In this document: in pieces, positions 1-8,427 of the stretch | How positions within the stretch are numbered: the stretch's first letter is position 1 | How the letters are laid out: every line of letters starts with the position of its first letter | Position numbers and translations under genes: made by a program | Notes under the pieces: model-generated | The model's database searches: none | Seen by the model: the letters and a program-made list of their open reading frames with translations, nothing else | Told to the model about the DNA's origin: nothing | Source: Acidovorax sp. Root219 | GTDB lineage: Bacteria > Pseudomonadota > Gammaproteobacteria > Burkholderiales > Burkholderiaceae_C | Assembly: GCF_001428665.1 (NCBI RefSeq) | Contig: NZ_LMIJ01000003.1 | Location: forward strand, 1 to 64,000 | DNA length: 64,000 nucleotides | Reading direction: 5' to 3'

Positions 1-25
1 CTGAGTATGGGCTATGTGCAGACAG

Positions 26-61
26 GAAAAATGCCGCTCACTGGCTTAAGTGAACGGCATT
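26..61 (-). terminator. Intrinsic terminator after the LysR gene
   Basis: The arms AATGCCG (30-36) and CGGCATT (55-61) are inverted repeats, extended inward by TCACT/AGTGA with one mismatch. Read on the minus strand the stem is followed by a run of T, so it fits rho-independent termination of the leftward LysR gene ending at 118. Confidence 0.6.
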
Positions 62-117
62 ACCTCGCGAGAGGGCTTTTTGCTTGGTGCGCCATGCAAA
101 CACGGGCATGGACCCGG

Positions 118-1032
118 TCACGCGGGCATCAGGGCAATGTCCTCGCGGGCCCTGTCCAGCAACCACTGGCGAAAGACCGGCAGGCTGGCCGCTGCCCGGC
201 GCCCCGGCAGGCGGCAAAGGAAGTAGCCGCGCTGCAGGGTGATGGGCAGGTCGAACGGCGTGACCAGGCGACCGGCATCGAGTTCGGCCCGAACCAGGCA
301 GCGCTGCACCAGCGCAACGCCCATGTCGGCCATGGCTGCCTGGACCAGGATGGACACCTGGTCGAACACCGTCGACAGCTCGGGCTCGGCCCCCGCAGCG
401 CCGGCAGCCCGCAGCCACTGCGCCCAGTTGCCAGGCGAGGTGGAATGGGCCAGCAGCGGCTCGGCGGACAGGTCGGCCGGATGCTGCCAGCGCTGCCGGG
501 CGGCACGCGCCGGGTGGCACACCGGCACCACCTCGCGGCCAATGACGTAGTCACACTCCCACCCGGGCCACTGCGCCGCACCCAGGCCCGTAAGGATGGC
601 GGCATGCGGCGTGGGGCCCGAGAAATCCTCATCCTTGCGGTAGGGAACGAAGCGCACGCGCACATCCGGGTGCCGGGCTTGAAAGTCCGGCAGGCGCGGC
701 ACCAGCCACACGCTGGCCAGCGTGGGCACCACGGACAGCACCAGTTCCGTGGTGCGCGCGGGCCCCTCGCGCAGGGCCTCGCTGGCCGCCTCTATCGCTG
801 CCAGCGGCTCGCGCACGGCAGCCAACAACTGTTCGCCTGATGCGGTCAGCAGCATCTGCTGCGAACTGCGCTTGAGCAGCACCTTGCCGTAATGGCCTTC
901 GAGACGCGCCACCGCCCGGCTGATGGCGCCCTGGGTCACGCACAGCTCGTCCGCCGCGCGCGAAAAACTGCCTGTGCGCACCACGGTGACAAAGGCGTGC
1001 AACTCGGACATCGATGGCGAATGCAGGCGCAT
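118..1032 (-). CDS. LysR-family transcriptional regulator
   Basis: 304-residue LysR-type regulator. A winged helix-turn-helix lies at about residues 8-65 (ELHAFVTVVRTGSFSRAADE, then VTQGAISRAVARLE), followed by a periplasmic-binding-like effector domain to the C terminus. The chosen ATG gives the normal family length; a second ATG seven codons in (MSELHAFV) is also possible. A much longer reading upstream lacks family similarity. The gene is divergent from a Bug receptor gene, and a T-N11-A dyad lies between them, so it probably controls that receptor and the amidohydrolase behind it. The effector is unknown. Confidence 0.9.
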   Translation of the reverse strand: MRLHSPSMSELHAFVTVVRTGSFSRAADELCVTQGAISRAVARLEGHYGKVLLKRSSQQMLLTASGEQLLAAVREPLAAIEAASEALREGPARTTELVLSVVPTLASVWLVPRLPDFQARHPDVRVRFVPYRKDEDFSGPTPHAAILTGLGAAQWPGWECDYVIGREVVPVCHPARAARQRWQHPADLSAEPLLAHSTSPGNWAQWLRAAGAAGAEPELSTVFDQVSILVQAAMADMGVALVQRCLVRAELDAGRLVTPFDLPITLQRGYFLCRLPGRRAAASLPVFRQWLLDRAREDIALMPA

Positions 1033-1056
1033 GGTGCAGCAAGGCTGGGGTGGTGT

Positions 1057-1071
1057 ATGACCAATGGTAAT
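1057..1071. promoter_or_regulatory. Probable LysR operator (T-N11-A dyad)
   Basis: ATGACCAATGGTAAT is an imperfect palindrome (12 of 15 positions symmetric) with AT-N11-AT ends, the standard LysR-type box. It sits in the 124-bp gap between the divergent LysR and Bug genes. Binding is inferred, not shown. Confidence 0.5.
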
Positions 1072-1156
1072 ACAGGAATGCCGGAGTGTCGTTTGCGGGT
1101 GATCACCGTTCGCCAGAGACTGCCAGCACCCTTTGGCCACCGAGAGAACCCCCACC

Positions 1157-2155
1157 ATGGCAAGCATCCGCCTCCCTTCCTCCCTCAGCCGCCGGGCCAC
1201 CCTGCTGGCCCTGGCCCTGGCGCCGCTGGCTGGCGCGGTCCATGCGCAAGCCGCTTTCCCGGACCGGCCGATCAAGCTGATCGTGCCCTTCGCGCCCAGC
1301 GGCTCCACCGACCTGGCGGCGCGGCTGATTGCCGAATTCGCGGGGCGCGAGCTCGGCCAGCCCATCGTGGTGGAGAACAAGGCCGGCGCCGGGGGCTCGC
1401 TGGGCATGGAACAGGTGGCCAAGGCCCGTGCCGACGGCTACACACTGGGCATGGCCACCATGAGCACGCACGGCTCCAACGCGGCCGCCTATGGCAGCCG
1501 CATGAAGTACGACCCGGTGAAGGATTTCGCCCCGGTCTCCAACGTGGCCGCCGTCCCCAGCGTGTTCGCGGTGAACGCAGCTTTTCCCGCCCGGACCATG
1601 CAGGAGTTCATCGCCCTGGCCAAGGCCAACCCGGGCAAATACAACTTCGCATCCCCGGGCACGGGCTCGCTGGGGCATGCCAACGTGGAGCATTTCTCCA
1701 GCCTGGCCAAGATCCAGCTGCTGCACATTCCCTACAAGGGCGCGGGCATGGCGCTCAACGACGCCGTGGCAGGCCAGGTCGATGGCATCACCGACAACCT
1801 GCCCTCGGCGCTGCCGCACATCAAGGCGGGCCGCTTGCGGGCGCTGGCCGTGCTCTCCGAGACCCGCTCGCCCCTGCTGCCCGATGTGCCCACCTACGGC
1901 GACCTGGGCTTCAAGGAAATGGGTGCCGGTGGCTGGTTCGGCGTGGTGGCACCGGCCGGCACGCCCGCGCCCGTGGTCAACCGGCTCAACCAGGCGATCC
2001 ATGCGGCCATGAAACACCCCGACTTCATCAAGAAGATGGACGAGGCCGGTGCCACGCTGATCCCCGGTACGCCCGCGCAGTTCGGCGTGCAGATCCGCCA
2101 GGCGCTGGACCGCTATGCGCGCGTGGCCAAGGTCGCCAAGCTGACGGCGGAATGA
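1157..2155 (+). CDS. Bug-family (TctC-like) periplasmic solute receptor
   Basis: 332-residue tripartite tricarboxylate receptor. Residues 1-30 are a Sec signal peptide with twin-Arg-like start and cleavage near VHAQA. The mature part begins with the Bug signature FPDRPIKLIVPFAPSGSTD and ENKAGAGGS. The ATG at 1157 is preceded by GAGAGAAC; an upstream in-frame start (1133) would put residues before the signal peptide and is rejected. No TctA/TctB membrane genes are present, as is usual for the many orphan Bug proteins of Burkholderiales. Its stop overlaps the start of the amidohydrolase gene, so the ligand may be the substrate, or precursor of the substrate, of that enzyme. Ligand unknown. Confidence 0.9.
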   Translation: MASIRLPSSLSRRATLLALALAPLAGAVHAQAAFPDRPIKLIVPFAPSGSTDLAARLIAEFAGRELGQPIVVENKAGAGGSLGMEQVAKARADGYTLGMATMSTHGSNAAAYGSRMKYDPVKDFAPVSNVAAVPSVFAVNAAFPARTMQEFIALAKANPGKYNFASPGTGSLGHANVEHFSSLAKIQLLHIPYKGAGMALNDAVAGQVDGITDNLPSALPHIKAGRLRALAVLSETRSPLLPDVPTYGDLGFKEMGAGGWFGVVAPAGTPAPVVNRLNQAIHAAMKHPDFIKKMDEAGATLIPGTPAQFGVQIRQALDRYARVAKVAKLTAE

Positions 2156-3039
2156 TGCGCATGGACCTGCACCGCGACGTCCCTGCCTTCACCCTGCATG
2201 TGCCGGTGGCGCCGGCCATCCCCCTGGTCTGCGACTCGCCGCACAGCGGCACCGCCTACCCTGCGGATTTTGGCCATGCCGTACCCCGCGCCCTGCTGCG
2301 CGCGGCCGAGGACACGCACGTGGAGGCGCTGTGGCAGGCCGCGCCCGAGGTGGGCGCCAGCTTGCTGGAAGCGCATTTCCCGCGCAGCTACGTCGATGCC
2401 AACCGCACGCTCGACGACCTGGACCCGGCCCTGCTCGACGCGCCCTGGCCCACGCCGCTGGCCCCGGGCGAGAAGACGCGCCTGGGCTATGGCCTCATCT
2501 GGCGCAACGTGAACGCCACCACGCCCATCTACGACCGCAAGCTCACCGTGGCCGAGGTGCAGGCGCGCATAGCGCGCTGCTACCAGCCCTACCATGCAGC
2601 CCTGGCGGCTGCCATCGGGCAGGCACATGCGCAATTCGGCGCCGTCTGGCACCTGAACCTGCACTCCATGCCCAACAACGCCTACGAGCGGCTGCAGATA
2701 CACAGCCCACACCCGCTGGCCGACTTCGTGCTGGGCGACCGCGATGGCACCACCTGCGAGCCGGTGTTCGTGGACCTGCTGGAAAAGGAACTGAAGTCCC
2801 GGGGCTACACCGTGGCACGCAACGACCCCTACAAGGGCGTGCAGCTCATCGCCCGCATCGGCCAGCCCGCGCACCAGCGGCACAGCATGCAGGTGGAGAT
2901 ACGCCGGCCGGTCTACATGAACGAGGCCAGCCGCGAGCGTGGCGCGCACTTCGACACGGTGCAGCGCGACCTCACCGGCGTGCTGCAGGCGATTGCGCGC
3001 TACCTGCGCGAGCACCCCTCCCTGCACACACGGGGATGA
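2152..3039 (+). CDS. N-formylglutamate amidohydrolase family protein
   Basis: 295 residues of the FGase family, whose founding member hydrolyses N-formyl-L-glutamate to glutamate and formate in histidine breakdown. The family motif CDSPHSGTAYP lies near residue 25, with later conserved HLNLHSMPNN and QVEIRRPVYM segments that carry the probable metal ligands. The first ATG overlaps the Bug stop (ATGA), and two further ATGs follow within three codons, so the exact start is uncertain. No hut genes are nearby, so a role in histidine use is not supported by context; another N-acylated or formylated amino acid brought in by the Bug receptor is a reasonable guess. Confidence 0.85.
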   Translation: MMRMDLHRDVPAFTLHVPVAPAIPLVCDSPHSGTAYPADFGHAVPRALLRAAEDTHVEALWQAAPEVGASLLEAHFPRSYVDANRTLDDLDPALLDAPWPTPLAPGEKTRLGYGLIWRNVNATTPIYDRKLTVAEVQARIARCYQPYHAALAAAIGQAHAQFGAVWHLNLHSMPNNAYERLQIHSPHPLADFVLGDRDGTTCEPVFVDLLEKELKSRGYTVARNDPYKGVQLIARIGQPAHQRHSMQVEIRRPVYMNEASRERGAHFDTVQRDLTGVLQAIARYLREHPSLHTRG

Positions 3040-3084
3040 ACCGCCCGGCACAGGGCCAGAATGGCGCCAGCATCGCCCAGGCGA

Positions 3085-3117
3085 CACAAAGGGCGCACAA
3101 AGGGCACACAAAGCATC
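3085..3117. repeat. Three 11-bp direct repeats upstream of the GST gene
   Basis: The unit CACAAAGGGCG occurs at 3085-3095, recurs with one change at 3096-3106 and partly at 3107-3117. It ends 24 bp before the GST start. One-turn spacing could suit a protein-binding site or simple replication slippage. Confidence 0.5.
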
Positions 3118-3141
3118 GGCAACAGCGCCTAAGATGCGCGC

Positions 3142-3828
3142 ATGATCACCGTCCACCACCTTGAAACCTCGCGCTCCCAGCGCGTCCTCTGGCTGCTCGA
3201 AGAACTGGGCGTGCCCTACGAGCTCAAGATCTACCAGCGCGACAAGGCCACCAAGCTGGCCCCGCCCGAGCTCAAGAAGATCCACCCGCTGGGCAAGTCG
3301 CCCGTGATCACCGATGGCGACGAAGTGATCGCCGAGTCCGGCGCCATCGTCGAGTACCTGGTGGAGACCTATGGCGCGCAGGCCACGGGCGACCTCGCCC
3401 ATCTGCAGCCCGCGCGCGGCACGCCCGAGTACCGCCAGTGCCGCTTCTGGATGCACTACGCCGAAGGCTCGCTCATGAACTGGCTGGTGATGAAACTGGT
3501 GTTCATGACCATCCCGCGCCAGCCCATGCCCTTCTTCGTCAAGCCCATTGCCAAGGCGCTGTGCGGCAAGGTGCTCGACAAGATGGTGGACCCGAACGTG
3601 AACACCGCCATGGACTTCATGGAAAGCCACCTGGGCCAGCACAACTGGTTCGCGGGCGAGCACCTGACCATGGCCGACTTCCAGATGAGCTTTGCGGTGG
3701 AGGCGGCCCTGTCACGCTCCAGCAAGGCCAGCACCTGCCCCAACATCCAGGCCTACAAAAAGCGCATGGAGGCCCGCCCGGCCTACCAGCGCGGCATCCA
3801 GAAGGGCGGCCCGGTGGTGATGGGCTGA
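3142..3828 (+). CDS. Glutathione S-transferase
   Basis: 228-residue cytosolic GST. The N-terminal thioredoxin-like domain (1-80) has the S-x-R-x-x-x-L start SRSQRVLWLLEELGVPYELK and the glutathione-contact segment ESGAIVEYL; the helical C-terminal domain ends with FAGEHLTMADFQMSF, the usual N-capping/Asp motif. It conjugates glutathione to electrophiles or reduces related substrates; the specific substrate cannot be read from sequence. The gene converges on the flavin dehydrogenase gene with a 4-bp gap and no visible terminator between. Confidence 0.93.
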   Translation: MITVHHLETSRSQRVLWLLEELGVPYELKIYQRDKATKLAPPELKKIHPLGKSPVITDGDEVIAESGAIVEYLVETYGAQATGDLAHLQPARGTPEYRQCRFWMHYAEGSLMNWLVMKLVFMTIPRQPMPFFVKPIAKALCGKVLDKMVDPNVNTAMDFMESHLGQHNWFAGEHLTMADFQMSFAVEAALSRSSKASTCPNIQAYKKRMEARPAYQRGIQKGGPVVMG

Positions 3829-3832
3829 CAGC

Positions 3833-5245
3833 TCAGGCCGTATCCAGAATACGGCCTGGGTTCAGAATGCCCGCGGGATCGAGCAGTGCCTTGAGACTGT
3901 GCATGAGTTCGATCTCCACCGGCGAGCGGCTGTGCGCGAGGAATTCCTTCTTCACCACGCCGATGCCATGCTCAGCCGAGATGGAGCCGCCCACACGGCC
4001 GGTGGCGGCATAGACCACCTCTTCCACCTGGTGCAGGCTGTCCGGTGACGCATGAGGACCGGAGAGCACGTGCAGGTTGCCGTCGCCGATGTGCCCGAAG
4101 AACAGGTGGCGCTGCGCCGGGAAGCGGCGCTCCAGCTCGGACCCCACCGATTCCACAAAGGCGTCCATGGCCGCCATGGGGATGCCGACGTCGAAGGCCG
4201 CAAACGGCTTGAGTTGGCCCAGCAGCTCGCCAATGGATTCGCGGTAGGCCCAGAGCTTCTTGCCGTCTTCCACCGACTGGGCCACCACCACGTCGGAAAT
4301 CAGGCCCTGCTCCAGGGCCTCGCCCAGCTCGCGCTCCAGCGCTTCACGGTCGCGCTCGTCGTTGGCCCCCAGTGTCTCGACCAGCACATAGACCGGGTGG
4401 GGCGCATCGAAGGGCTGGCGCAGCCGCGTCACCTCCATGGCCGCCTCCAGGTAGTCGTCCCACATCACCTCGAAGGCCGACAGCGCAGGCAGTGCGCAGC
4501 GCAGGTCGCGCACCAGGTGCGTGGCCGCATCGAACGAGGGCAGCGCGCACAGCGCCGTGTTCGCCGCCGTGGCCCGAGGCGAGAGCTTGAGCACCAGGCG
4601 CGTGATCACGCCCAGCGTGCCCTCCGCGCCGATGAACAGGTGCTTGAGGTCCACGCCCGTGGTGTTCTTGGTCACGCGGTTGAGCATGGTCATGAGCCGG
4701 CCGTCGGGCAGCGCCACCTCCAGCCCCAGCACCAGGTCGCGCATGGTGCCGAAGCGGATCACCCGGTTGCCGCCGGCATTGGTGGCCGCATTGCCGCCCA
4801 CCTGGCAAGAGCCGCGCGCCCCCAGGTCGAGCGGGAAGGACCAACCCTCTGCTTCCACCCGCTGCTGCAGCTGCTCCAGCACCACGCCGGCCTGCACCAC
4901 GGCCGTCCCGCCCACGGTGTCGATGTCTTCGATGGTGTTGAGTTTGGCCAGCGACAGGGCCACTTCCACACCCGAGGGCGTGGCCCCACCGGCCAGCCCC
5001 GTCAGCCCACCCTGAATGGCCACGGGCTGGCCCAGGCGGCTGCACACCGCGAGCACGCCAGCCACCTCCTGCGGCGTTCGAGGGAACACCACCAGGGCGG
5101 GCGCATGGCGCGGTGCCTCGCTCCAGTCGCCCGCATGGCTGGCGGTCACGCCGGGGTCCCGAACGATCTGGGCGGGCGAAAGGACGCCAGCCAGGGCATC
5201 CACCAGGTCTTGCACCGGCATGTCCTGCCGCGATATCGTCTGCAT
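3833..5245 (-). CDS. FAD-binding 2-hydroxyacid dehydrogenase (GlcD / D-lactate dehydrogenase type)
   Basis: 470 residues. An FAD-binding type 4 domain (about 30-210) shows the PP-loop-like GGLTGLAGGATPSG and GGNAATNAGGNRVIRFG; the C-terminal FAD-oxidase domain has HLFFGHIGDGNLHV and SAEHGIGVVKKEFL with the conserved metal/substrate His residues. It should oxidise a D-2-hydroxyacid (lactate, glycolate or similar) and pass electrons to a quinone or cytochrome. The ATG at 5245 is preferred because GGAG lies nine bases upstream; ATG 5269 gives eight more residues but no ribosome site. It is the last gene of the leftward run that begins with the Bug receptor at 9402. Confidence 0.88.
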   Translation of the reverse strand: MQTISRQDMPVQDLVDALAGVLSPAQIVRDPGVTASHAGDWSEAPRHAPALVVFPRTPQEVAGVLAVCSRLGQPVAIQGGLTGLAGGATPSGVEVALSLAKLNTIEDIDTVGGTAVVQAGVVLEQLQQRVEAEGWSFPLDLGARGSCQVGGNAATNAGGNRVIRFGTMRDLVLGLEVALPDGRLMTMLNRVTKNTTGVDLKHLFIGAEGTLGVITRLVLKLSPRATAANTALCALPSFDAATHLVRDLRCALPALSAFEVMWDDYLEAAMEVTRLRQPFDAPHPVYVLVETLGANDERDREALERELGEALEQGLISDVVVAQSVEDGKKLWAYRESIGELLGQLKPFAAFDVGIPMAAMDAFVESVGSELERRFPAQRHLFFGHIGDGNLHVLSGPHASPDSLHQVEEVVYAATGRVGGSISAEHGIGVVKKEFLAHSRSPVEIELMHSLKALLDPAGILNPGRILDTA

Positions 5246-5335
5246 TGCATTTGTCTCCGTTGAAGTCATTGCACTGTACGGAAAGACAAGCACGCGGAGA
5301 AATACGCCTTGCACCCATGCGCCATCAGATAAACC

Positions 5336-6259
5336 TCATGGCAGCGTGCGCCCCACCAGTTGCCCGTCTGCCAGCAATTGGGCAATGAGCTCCAGCAGCA
5401 GGTCGCGCACCAGTTGGCCGGCCGGCGTCAGCGGCTGCTCCATCGACCAGACCACCGACTGGGTACGGCTCAGGACCGGCTCCACGATACGCCGGGCCAC
5501 GATGCCGCGCGCCTCGAACGCTGGGAAGGAATTGCGCGGCATGACCGCGAAGGCCAGCCCGCCGCAGACCATGCTGCGCAGCAGATCGGAGCTGTTCACC
5601 TCATAGCGCACGTTGAGCGGGCAATCGAGCGCGACGGCCGTGCGCTCGATGAGCTTGCGCAGGTCGTGCTCGCGGTCGGGCTCCACCAGCGGGCGGTCGC
5701 CGATTGCGCGGAAGGCGATATCGCCCGTGGCATCGCCCATCTGCTCCCGGGTGCCGAACAGGCAGAAATCCTCCTCGTAGGCGGGCCGGGATTCGAGCTT
5801 GGCCATCTCGGACGCCGTGGGCAGCAGCGCCAGGTCGACGCGCCGCGCCTCCACCAGGGTCTGGGCCTCGCGCGACATGGCGGTGCTCAGGTGCAGCTGC
5901 ACCTCGGGCGCGCGCTCCTCTATCAGCCGGTACAGGGGCACCACCAGCACGGGCGCGACCGAGCCGACGATGCAGGCGCGCACCACGCCGCGGAACTGCG
6001 AGGCCGCGTCGCGCACGTCCTCGCGCAGGCGTTCCATCTGCCGCAGGATGGAGGCCGCCCGGTCAAACAGGCGTTGCCCCTCCATGGTGAGGCGCACGCC
6101 GCGCGCATGGCGCTGCAGCAGCACCACGCCCAGTTCTTCCTCCATCGCCGCGATGTGGTGGCTCAGCGCCGGCTGGGCGATGTGCAGGGTGGAAGCGGCC
6201 GTCGTGATGCTGCCGGACCGCGCGATCTCGACGAAGTACTTGAGCTGGCGGGGGGTCAT
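5336..6259 (-). CDS. LysR-family transcriptional regulator (CysB/Nac-like)
   Basis: 307 residues. The N-terminal HTH reads MTPRQLKYFVEIARSGSITT followed by AASTLHIAQPALSHHIAAME, the Nac/Cbl-like subtype; the remainder is a LysR substrate-binding domain. The ATG is nine bases after the stop of the upstream DUF202 gene, so it looks co-transcribed with the sulfatase/DUF202 genes rather than divergent from a target, which is less usual for the family. A 90-bp gap separates it from the flavin dehydrogenase it probably regulates. Effector unknown. Confidence 0.9.
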   Translation of the reverse strand: MTPRQLKYFVEIARSGSITTAASTLHIAQPALSHHIAAMEEELGVVLLQRHARGVRLTMEGQRLFDRAASILRQMERLREDVRDAASQFRGVVRACIVGSVAPVLVVPLYRLIEERAPEVQLHLSTAMSREAQTLVEARRVDLALLPTASEMAKLESRPAYEEDFCLFGTREQMGDATGDIAFRAIGDRPLVEPDREHDLRKLIERTAVALDCPLNVRYEVNSSDLLRSMVCGGLAFAVMPRNSFPAFEARGIVARRIVEPVLSRTQSVVWSMEQPLTPAGQLVRDLLLELIAQLLADGQLVGRTLP

Positions 6260-6268
6260 GCCCAGACT

Positions 6269-6601
6269 CTAATGCAGCAGGTGCCAGGCGACGCGCGCCA
6301 CGCCCGTAGCGCAGGCCAGCAGAACCAATGCCGCCACCCGGGCCAGGCCGGCCGGGTGGGGTACCTGGCCTTCGCAGGCCAGCAGCACACGGCCGCGGTG
6401 CACGCCATAGCCGTACAGCGCACAGGCCGCCAGCGCCAGCATGGCGCCAGTGGCCAGCAGCATGGCCGAGCCATCGATCCAGGCGCCGCGCAGCGCCACC
6501 AGGGCGTTCAGCAGCACGGCCAGGGCCGTGCGCGTCCAGGCCAGGCTGGTGCGCTCGGGCTGCAGGCCCGGATCGCGCGCGGTCCCTAGAGCGAAAGCCA
6601 C
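6269..6601 (-). CDS. DUF202 membrane protein (second copy)
   Basis: About 110 residues, three predicted membrane helices, with the DUF202 signature LQPERTSLAWTRTALAVLL at residues 14-32. No ATG gives a sensible N terminus; GTG at 6601 (VAFALGTARDPG) overlaps the upstream DUF202 gene by 16 bp and gives the normal size, so I use it, with low certainty about the exact codon. Such proteins occur as tandem small-subunit/large-subunit pairs (YidG/YidH in E. coli) of unknown function in the inner membrane. Confidence 0.75.
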   Translation of the reverse strand: MAFALGTARDPGLQPERTSLAWTRTALAVLLNALVALRGAWIDGSAMLLATGAMLALAACALYGYGVHRGRVLLACEGQVPHPAGLARVAALVLLACATGVARVAWHLLH

Positions 6602-6945
6602 AGCACCAGGCCCAGCAGCAGCACCGCCACCAGGAACAGGCCGGCCGCCAGCACGGCCAGCGCCGCAGTAGCGGGCAGCGCGCCCTTGCGGCGCATGGCG
6701 ATCTCGTTGGCGCGCCAGCGCCGGTAGGCCAGCACGCACAAGGCGGCGGCCAGCGCGCACATCAGCAGCGCAATGGCCGAGACCAGCAGGCGCGGCTGCA
6801 GCCGGGTGGCGAACTGCTCCAGCAGCACGCCGCCCGCCAGCACGGCCAGGGCGGTGCGGATCCAGGCCAGGAAGGTGCGCTCATTGGCCAGGGTGAAGCG
6901 GTGGTCGGGCTCCTCGCCCTCGTGCCGCCAGGCAGGCCCCTTCAT
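6586..6945 (-). CDS. DUF202 membrane protein, YidH-like
   Basis: 119 residues with the family motif ERTFLAWIRTALAVLAGGV at about 22-40 and three hydrophobic helices (32-50, 55-75, 95-117). The start codon overlaps the sulfatase stop (ATGA at 6942-6945) and its own end overlaps the next DUF202 gene, so sulfatase and both DUF202 genes are translationally coupled. E. coli yidG/yidH sit next to the sulfatase-like gene yidJ, so the sulfatase-DUF202 pairing here repeats a known neighbourhood. Function unknown. Confidence 0.85.
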   Translation of the reverse strand: MKGPAWRHEGEEPDHRFTLANERTFLAWIRTALAVLAGGVLLEQFATRLQPRLLVSAIALLMCALAAALCVLAYRRWRANEIAMRRKGALPATAALAVLAAGLFLVAVLLLGLVLWLSL

Positions 6946-8423
6946 CGGGCCTCGGCAGTGGCCAGCGCCTCCTGCGGTACGGGCGTGGCGCCCCCGGCGC
7001 CCATGCGCGAGGCCACCTGCACTCCGCCCAGGCGCTCGATCATGCGCTGCTGGTCGGCCTTGGCCAGAGCGTCCACGGCCTCAGGGTCGCAGATAGCGCG
7101 CAGCTCGGCCTCCATGGCGCACAGCACGTCGGCAAAGGCGGGATCGCCCGCCAGGTCGGCGAGTTCCTCAGGGTCCGCCACCAGGTCGAACAGTTCGGGC
7201 CGGTGGCGCACGTAGTAGTGATACTTGTAGCGCCCCTTGCGCACCATGAAGCCGGCCGTGTTGCTGCCGGCCGCGTGGTATTCGCTGAAGACCACGCGCT
7301 CGGGCTCGGCCGGGCCTTGCGCCAGGTCCAGCAGCGAGCGGCCGGGCCGGTCCTGCATCTCGGGCGCCGGGTTGATGCCCACGCCCTGCAGGATGGTGGG
7401 GAACAGATCGAGCAAGTCCACCGGCGTCTCGCAGACCCCGGGTTGCACGCCCTGGCCCGCCACGAGCATGGGCACGCGCACGCTTTCCTGGTACAGCGTG
7501 GACTTGCCCCACAGCCCGCGCGTGCCCAGGTTGTCGCCATGGTCCGAGGTGTAGACCAGGGTGGTGTCGCCCTCCAGCCCTGCATCGCGCAGGGCCTGGG
7601 TGATGCGGCCCACGTTGTGGTCCAGGAAGCTGCACAGCGCGTAGTAGGCCACGAAGGCCTGCCGCCGCTCCTCGGGGCTCTTGAACTCGCCTTCGTTGTC
7701 CATGAAGTCCGCGTAGGCCTGCACCCAGGGGTGGCGCTGGTAGCCGCTTGCAGGCTGCAGCTTGGGCTCCGGCATCACTTCATCGGAATACAGCGCGAAG
7801 AACTCCTCAGGAGCAACCAGCGGAAAGTGCGGCGCCAACAGGCCCACATAAAGCACGAAGGGCTTGTCGGGGCGGGTTCCCGCATCGCGGATCCACTCGA
7901 CCGCACGGCCAGTGACCTCGCGGTCGTAGGCGGTGTAGTGCGATTCGCCAGCGCCGATGTGCTCGCCCAGCATGCGCTTGCCGCTGGGGCTGGAAATGTA
8001 GGGGTCGCGGATGGACGCCCACACCATGCCATGGCCGCCCACCACATGCATGGGGATGTGCTCCTTGTCGAAGCCGGCGGGGTCTTCCTCGGCGCGGTAG
8101 TGCAGCTTGCCGATGCTCTCCACGCGCACCCCCTGGCGCTGCAGCACATGGCCCCAGCCGCGAGGGTCGCCCACGTAGGGCATGGCGTTGTCCCAGTGGC
8201 GCGTCTGGTGCACGCGCAGGCCGGTGGCGAAAGCGGCGCGCGCAGGCACGCAGATGGGGCTGGGGGTGTAGGCATCGGTGAAGCGCACGCCGCGCGCGGC
8301 GAGTGCGTCCAGGTGCGGCGTCTTCACGAAGGCATGGCCGGCACAGCCCATGATGCGGGGATCATGCTCGTCGGACATGATCACGATGACGTTGCGGCGT
8401 GGCATGGGTCGGGTATCTCTCAT
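6942..8423 (-). CDS. Type I sulfatase (formylglycine-dependent, Cys type)
   Basis: 493 residues. The metal-binding start VIVIMSDEHDPRIMG is at about 12-26; the sulfatase signature C-x-P-x-R appears as PICVPARAAFATG near residue 60, where the Cys would be converted to formylglycine; a second metal segment YTSDHGDNLGTRGLWGK lies near 290 with the conserved Asp-His and Lys. No signal peptide is seen, so it should act in the cytoplasm, as choline sulfatases do. ATG 8423 is used; TTG 8426 and ATG 8405 are alternatives. Substrate is a sulfate (or phosphonate) ester, perhaps delivered by the Bug receptor encoded four bases upstream. No sulfatase-modifying enzyme is encoded nearby. Confidence 0.88.
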   Translation of the reverse strand: MRDTRPMPRRNVIVIMSDEHDPRIMGCAGHAFVKTPHLDALAARGVRFTDAYTPSPICVPARAAFATGLRVHQTRHWDNAMPYVGDPRGWGHVLQRQGVRVESIGKLHYRAEEDPAGFDKEHIPMHVVGGHGMVWASIRDPYISSPSGKRMLGEHIGAGESHYTAYDREVTGRAVEWIRDAGTRPDKPFVLYVGLLAPHFPLVAPEEFFALYSDEVMPEPKLQPASGYQRHPWVQAYADFMDNEGEFKSPEERRQAFVAYYALCSFLDHNVGRITQALRDAGLEGDTTLVYTSDHGDNLGTRGLWGKSTLYQESVRVPMLVAGQGVQPGVCETPVDLLDLFPTILQGVGINPAPEMQDRPGRSLLDLAQGPAEPERVVFSEYHAAGSNTAGFMVRKGRYKYHYYVRHRPELFDLVADPEELADLAGDPAFADVLCAMEAELRAICDPEAVDALAKADQQRMIERLGGVQVASRMGAGGATPVPQEALATAEAR

Positions 8424-8427
8424 CAAG

